Shown here piece by piece: positions 12,938 to 16,284 of a stretch of DNA of 16,284 nt. Location: the NCBI GenBank assembly GCA_027056465.1, contig JALUKS010000022.1:1-16284 (forward strand). The letters are read 5' to 3'. Origin of the DNA: Sulfurimonas sp. (GTDB taxonomy: Bacteria > Campylobacterota > Campylobacteria > Campylobacterales > Sulfurimonadaceae). The notes below the pieces were generated by a model. That model ran no database searches. It was not told where the DNA came from and saw nothing but the letters and a program-made list of their open reading frames with translations. The translations under genes and the position numbers were made by a program. Positions within the stretch are counted from its first letter, which is position 1, and every line of letters starts with the position of its first letter.

Positions 12938-13546
12938 GTGGCAAAAGTTTCAAAAAAAGAGTTGATTATCGAGCACTCTCGAAAATCATTTTCACAAAAA
13001 GGCTATGAACTCACCTGTTTAGAGTCTGTTGCGAAAGAGTGTGGGATTACGAAACCTGCTATCTATTATCACTTTAAAGATAAAGCAACACTCTACAAAG
13101 CTGTTGTATGTCCTGAGTTTACTGCACTTGCACAGAAGATAGAGGAGTCTACACAAACTGGCAATGCACTCCAAAGACTCAATGCTTATATATATACTTT
13201 TGGGAATTTCCTTATCTCTAGTCCAGATTTTAGTGCTATTTTCGCACGTGAAATTTCTAATGGTTCAGCAAATCTTCCAGATGAGTGTACAGAGAAACTC
13301 TCTCGAACTATCAAACAACTTGCCAATATTTTACAAGCTGGTGTCGTTGAAAGTCTCTTTGAAGAGGAGTCCCCTTTTCTTGTGCAAATGATGATAGTCA
13401 CACCTCTTATCTCTTGCCATACTGCTAAACCTCTTCGTGAAAGAATAGCAAACTTTGCACAGGATGATAGCATACCTCTTGAGCCAGAGTTTGAAAACAT
13501 CATAGAGTCACTCTCTAAAAAAATCATAAAAGGATTACAATGTTAA
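12938..13546 (+). CDS. TetR/AcrR-family transcriptional repressor of the efflux operon
   Basis: Probable ligand-responsive repressor, 202 aa. The N-terminal helix-turn-helix at about residues 9-55 is typical: TCLESVAKECGITKPAIYYHFKDKATLY, split here as TCLESVAKECGITK then PAIYYHFKDKATLY. The C-terminal ligand and dimer domain is variable, as in the family. The start is GTG at 12938, with AAGGAG eight bases upstream. A palindrome over the promoter is the likely operator, implying autoregulation. It overlaps the TolC-like gene by 7 bases, so regulator and pump are one transcript. The inducing compound cannot be read from sequence. Confidence 0.93.
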   Translation: MAKVSKKELIIEHSRKSFSQKGYELTCLESVAKECGITKPAIYYHFKDKATLYKAVVCPEFTALAQKIEESTQTGNALQRLNAYIYTFGNFLISSPDFSAIFAREISNGSANLPDECTEKLSRTIKQLANILQAGVVESLFEEESPFLVQMMIVTPLISCHTAKPLRERIANFAQDDSIPLEPEFENIIESLSKKIIKGLQC

Positions 13547-14817
13547 GAAAATCACTTCTCGCGCTAAGCCTTCCACTACTGCTTAGTGCCACAAGCCTAC
13601 CAGACCTTTTCTCAGCTCTCAAAGAGCATGCACAGACAAAGTCTGATGAGATGGTAGTTAAGCAAGCAGAAGTAGCAAAAGAGATGGCAAATGCCAAGCT
13701 CTACCCTACTGTTAGTCTCTTTGCAAAGTATGACTACTACACAATAGCAACGGGTATGATACCCGTACCACCAAATGAGCTTCTTGATATGGTGAAAGAT
13801 ACAGCAGTTGCACAACCATTTAGCCAAAACATCATGAAAGAGGGTGCAAACTTCACTATGCCACTCTTTGTGAAGTCTATCTATACTATGTCAGACAAAG
13901 CCCAAAAGATGCAAAAGAGTGCCAAGGCAAAAAAAAGAATTAATCTCCTTAAAAATGAAGCTGTCATAGTTGGGGCAAATGCTAACTACCTTTACCTAGT
14001 AGAGTTAGATAAATCCCTTGATTTAAAGAAAAAATCTCTTTTAGAGACACAAAAAACTATACAGATAAAAGTAGATAATGGTCGCTCTCCAGCATCAGCA
14101 CTCTATAAAATTGATGATAATATAAATCAAATTGATATAACCAAAAACTCAATTGCTCTACAAAAAGAGCAACTTATAAATAGTATCCGCTCTCTTACAG
14201 GTATCACTCTTGAATCACCAATACAGATGCAGGAAGTAAATTCAATCCAAACATCAGACACTATAGAATCTCTCTCTCCACTTAAACTCAAGATAGAGGC
14301 AAATCGTCTTGATATTGATGCACAAAAAGAGAAACTCTATCCAACACTGGTTGCTTATGGTAACTACACTTTCTCTCAAGCAAAAGCATATAACAATGAC
14401 AAGAAGGTGAATGAAAATTATGGAAATGTAGGTGTTATACTTAATATTCCACTTCTTGCAATGGGAGATTATACAGAGATTAAAAAATCTAAAATTCAGA
14501 TGCATCAAGATAAAGTAGAGTATCAAAAACTCGAAGAGGAGCTTAGTTCAAAAGCAAAAATGCTTCAAAATTCTCTGCCTCTTTTAGAAAACTCTCTAAA
14601 ACTTTCACAAAAAAGTATAGCTAATAAAGAGAAACTTTTAAAGATTGCAAAAGTCAATTACACAAGTGGCAGACTCTCAACAGAAGAGTATCTAAGATAT
14701 GAAGATGATGTAGTTGCTGCATCTGCAAAGCTCTATAAAACCCAAGCACAAAAATGGCAAACCCTTATGGAGTTAGCCGTAATCTATGCAAATAACATTG
14801 AGGAGATGGTAAAATGA
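13540..14817 (+). CDS. TolC-family outer-membrane efflux channel
   Basis: Outer-membrane and periplasmic duct of a tripartite exporter, 425 aa. A signal peptide is visible at residues 1 to about 18 (LRKSLLALSLPLLLSATS). There is no lipobox cysteine, unlike OprM/CmeC-type lipoproteins. Long heptad-rich helices with repeated polar and charged stretches follow (for example KQAEVAKEMANAKLYPTVSL). The LYPTVSLFAKY and LYPTLVAYGNY segments are the twin repeats expected of TolC proteins. The ATG has AAAGGA upstream and overlaps the repressor gene. The stop overlaps the adaptor start (ATGA). Family is clear; substrate unknown. Confidence 0.92.
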   Translation: MLRKSLLALSLPLLLSATSLPDLFSALKEHAQTKSDEMVVKQAEVAKEMANAKLYPTVSLFAKYDYYTIATGMIPVPPNELLDMVKDTAVAQPFSQNIMKEGANFTMPLFVKSIYTMSDKAQKMQKSAKAKKRINLLKNEAVIVGANANYLYLVELDKSLDLKKKSLLETQKTIQIKVDNGRSPASALYKIDDNINQIDITKNSIALQKEQLINSIRSLTGITLESPIQMQEVNSIQTSDTIESLSPLKLKIEANRLDIDAQKEKLYPTLVAYGNYTFSQAKAYNNDKKVNENYGNVGVILNIPLLAMGDYTEIKKSKIQMHQDKVEYQKLEEELSSKAKMLQNSLPLLENSLKLSQKSIANKEKLLKIAKVNYTSGRLSTEEYLRYEDDVVAASAKLYKTQAQKWQTLMELAVIYANNIEEMVK

Positions 14818-15863
14818 ATAAATATATAAAGATAACAATAGGTGCCGTAGTAGTCGCAGGACTCGTAGTAGGTGGTGTTAAAGCTGTTAAAGATGCAAAA
14901 GCTAAAGATGCCGCACAACCCATAGCAAAAATCTACCCCATAGTTACTCAAACGATCACACCAAAATTAGCCGAGGTAGAACTGACATTACCATTTTTAG
15001 CAGAAGTTGCCAACGATAAGGATGTGAAACTCGCCCCTCGTATAGCAGCGAGAGTCTTATCAATTACACCAAGTGGTACTAGTGTCAAAAAGGGAGAAGT
15101 AGTTGTTAAGCTTGATATCACAAATATCAAAAGTTCTCTTAAAAGTATCAAAGAACAGATAGCAGCAGCAAAAGTCGCCTTAGAGAACTTAAAGTCTACA
15201 CACAAACGCACACTTGACCTACTCAAAGTGCAAGGGGCTTCAATAGAGGAGTCTCAAAAAGAGGCAACTATGATAGCCAGTGCAGAGGCAAACCTCAATG
15301 CACTCAAACAAAAAGAGATAGAGCTACAGAACAATCTCTCGTATGCGGCAATCACCTCCCCTGTCAATGGTATCATCGCAAAAACTTTTGCTAGTAGAGG
15401 AACGCTAAGTACACCTAGCCATCCACTCCTTGCAATTAGCTCAAAAAATGGCTTTTACTTGATGCTTCGTGTCCCTACTGATCTCCCTGTCGAGGGTGTT
15501 ATTCTCAACAAGAAAGAGTATAGTGCAATGCCACTAGGTAGCACTTTTCACGGTTTAGCAGAGTATAAAGTCTATACTGGAGATAGCAAGCTCATTAGTG
15601 GCGATAGAGTGCAAGTAGATGTTATCACTTACCATCAAAAAGGGATACAACTTCCATTTAATGCCATCTTAAACCGAAATGGAAAAACTTATGTTTTAGT
15701 CGTAAAAGGCAACAAAGCAGAAGCACAAGAGGTACATATCTTAGAGAGTGCGGAGCAAGGGGTTGTCGTTTCTGATGAGCTAGAGGGTAAAAAGCTTGTG
15801 ATTGCAAAGCCAGATATTCTACTTAAACTTCTTAGTGGTTATGCACTGAGTATTAAGGAGTAA
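14814..15863 (+). CDS. Periplasmic adaptor (membrane fusion) subunit of an RND efflux system
   Basis: Links the inner-membrane pump to the TolC-like channel; 349 aa. The N-terminus is an uncleaved anchor or signal at about residues 6-23 (KITIGAVVVAGLVVGGV). The first lipoyl half is at about 70-102 (APRIAARVLSITPSGTSVKKGE). A helical hairpin follows at about 103-176, rich in Lys, Glu, Ala and Leu. The second lipoyl half is at about 177-208 (AAITSPVNGIIAKTFASRGT), then a beta-barrel and membrane-proximal domain. The TSPVNGII segment is diagnostic of HlyD/AcrA-type proteins. GAGGAG lies eight bases before the ATG. It is coupled to its neighbours: 4-base overlap upstream, and the pump start three bases downstream. 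Confidence 0.93.
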   Translation: MNKYIKITIGAVVVAGLVVGGVKAVKDAKAKDAAQPIAKIYPIVTQTITPKLAEVELTLPFLAEVANDKDVKLAPRIAARVLSITPSGTSVKKGEVVVKLDITNIKSSLKSIKEQIAAAKVALENLKSTHKRTLDLLKVQGASIEESQKEATMIASAEANLNALKQKEIELQNNLSYAAITSPVNGIIAKTFASRGTLSTPSHPLLAISSKNGFYLMLRVPTDLPVEGVILNKKEYSAMPLGSTFHGLAEYKVYTGDSKLISGDRVQVDVITYHQKGIQLPFNAILNRNGKTYVLVVKGNKAEAQEVHILESAEQGVVVSDELEGKKLVIAKPDILLKLLSGYALSIKE

Positions 15864-15866
15864 ATG

Positions 15867-16284
15867 ATGTTTGAATTTTTTTATAGACGCCCCTATCTGC
15901 TCTATTCACTTATTGCGGCGTTTTTTATTATGGGGATTATTGGGCTTGTAACACTCCCTAAAAACCTCTTTCCTGATGCAAATCCTCCAGAGGTTATTGT
16001 CATCACACAAGTCCCTGGGGCTACAGCTCAAGTCGCTGCATCTACTGTCTCTAAGCCTATTGAGCAGGAGATTTCTCGCTTAGGGCTTGTAACAGATGTA
16101 AGCAGTATAAATGTGGCAAACTACTCTATCGTAAAAGCAGATTTTGATTATGGTAAAGGCTTAAACGCAGCGGCAGTTGATGTGGCAAATGCACTTAGCA
16201 TCGCTAAAGCGAAACTCCCTACAGGGATAAATCCCGCTATCTACACAGCAGGAGACTTCACACTTCCAGTAGATGTTATCTCGC
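15867..16284 (+). CDS. RND-family efflux pump, inner-membrane subunit, N-terminal part (cut by window edge)
   Basis: Proton-driven pump of the AcrB/MexB superfamily; only the first 139 codons are present. It begins MFEFFYRRPYLLYSLIAAFF with TM1 at about residues 9-28. The periplasmic porter domain opening follows: LPKNLFPDANPPEVIVIT, then VPGATAQVAASTVSKPIEQE, the conserved RND pattern (normally P-G-A-x-P/A-x-x-V and P-I-E). Two ATGs stand in tandem (15864 and 15867). I chose the second because AAGGAG lies 6 bases from it and only 3 from the first. The gene follows the adaptor directly, completing a tripartite exporter. The divergent N-terminus fits MMPL- or heavy-metal-type RND pumps as well as drug pumps, so the substrate is open. 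Confidence 0.9.
   Translation, partial: MFEFFYRRPYLLYSLIAAFFIMGIIGLVTLPKNLFPDANPPEVIVITQVPGATAQVAASTVSKPIEQEISRLGLVTDVSSINVANYSIVKADFDYGKGLNAAAVDVANALSIAKAKLPTGINPAIYTAGDFTLPVDVIS

Noticed and set aside
13186..13527. 113-codon open frame on the minus strand
   Set aside because: Antisense to the TetR-family gene; no ribosome-binding site or family resemblance.
1..16284. CRISPR arrays, insertion sequences or toxin-antitoxin genes
   Set aside because: No regularly spaced repeats, terminal inverted repeats, transposase-like or toxin-like proteins were seen on either strand.

Overview
The window is AT-rich and densely coded. It looks like chromosomal DNA from a Campylobacterota (epsilonproteobacterial) bacterium, probably a free-living Sulfurimonas-like one rather than a host-adapted Campylobacter or Helicobacter. 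The reasons are gene order remembered from C. jejuni and H. pylori (K+ channel next to rpmB; rpmB near rpe and dnaQ; mraY-gpmI-fabG-acpP-fabF-accA), strong TATAAT -10 boxes without clear -35 boxes, and a one-piece tmRNA with an ANN-type tag. The genus is an inference, not proven.

Layout. Positions 1-1572 (minus strand): rpmB (L28), a two-TM RCK potassium channel, and the 5' end of argJ, which starts at a TTG overlapping the channel gene. Positions 1746-3934 (plus): a translationally coupled pair, an HDOD-domain protein and a multidomain protein that I read as STAS-REC-STAS-CheX. This pair is the most unusual content of the window. Positions 3997-6024 (plus): tightly packed rpe-trpF-exonuclease (DnaQ-like). 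Positions 6028-10837 (minus): fatty-acid synthesis genes accA, fabF, acpP and fabG, with gpmI at the head of the block. acpP has its own promoter and is separated from fabF by a perfect hairpin. mraY (plus) diverges from gpmI across a palindromic pair of -10 boxes.

Positions 11985-12937 hold stable RNA genes: tRNA-Phe(GAA) and tmRNA (ssrA), each behind a clear -10 box. No protein gene was seen there. Positions 12938-16284 (plus) are an efflux operon with overlapping genes: a TetR-family repressor, a TolC-like outer-membrane channel, a periplasmic adaptor and the first 139 codons of an RND pump. A palindromic operator candidate lies over the likely transcription start and reaches the ribosome-binding site of the repressor gene.

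How the genes work together. The acc/fab genes make malonyl-CoA and elongate acyl-ACP for membrane lipid, and mraY makes lipid I for the cell wall. rpe (pentose phosphate pathway), trpF (tryptophan) and argJ (arginine) are ordinary biosynthesis. The HDOD/STAS-REC-CheX pair is probably a signalling module linked to chemotaxis or phospho-relay. The last operon is a self-regulated tripartite exporter. Five of the 17 protein genes appear to start with TTG and one with GTG, so start calling needs care here.
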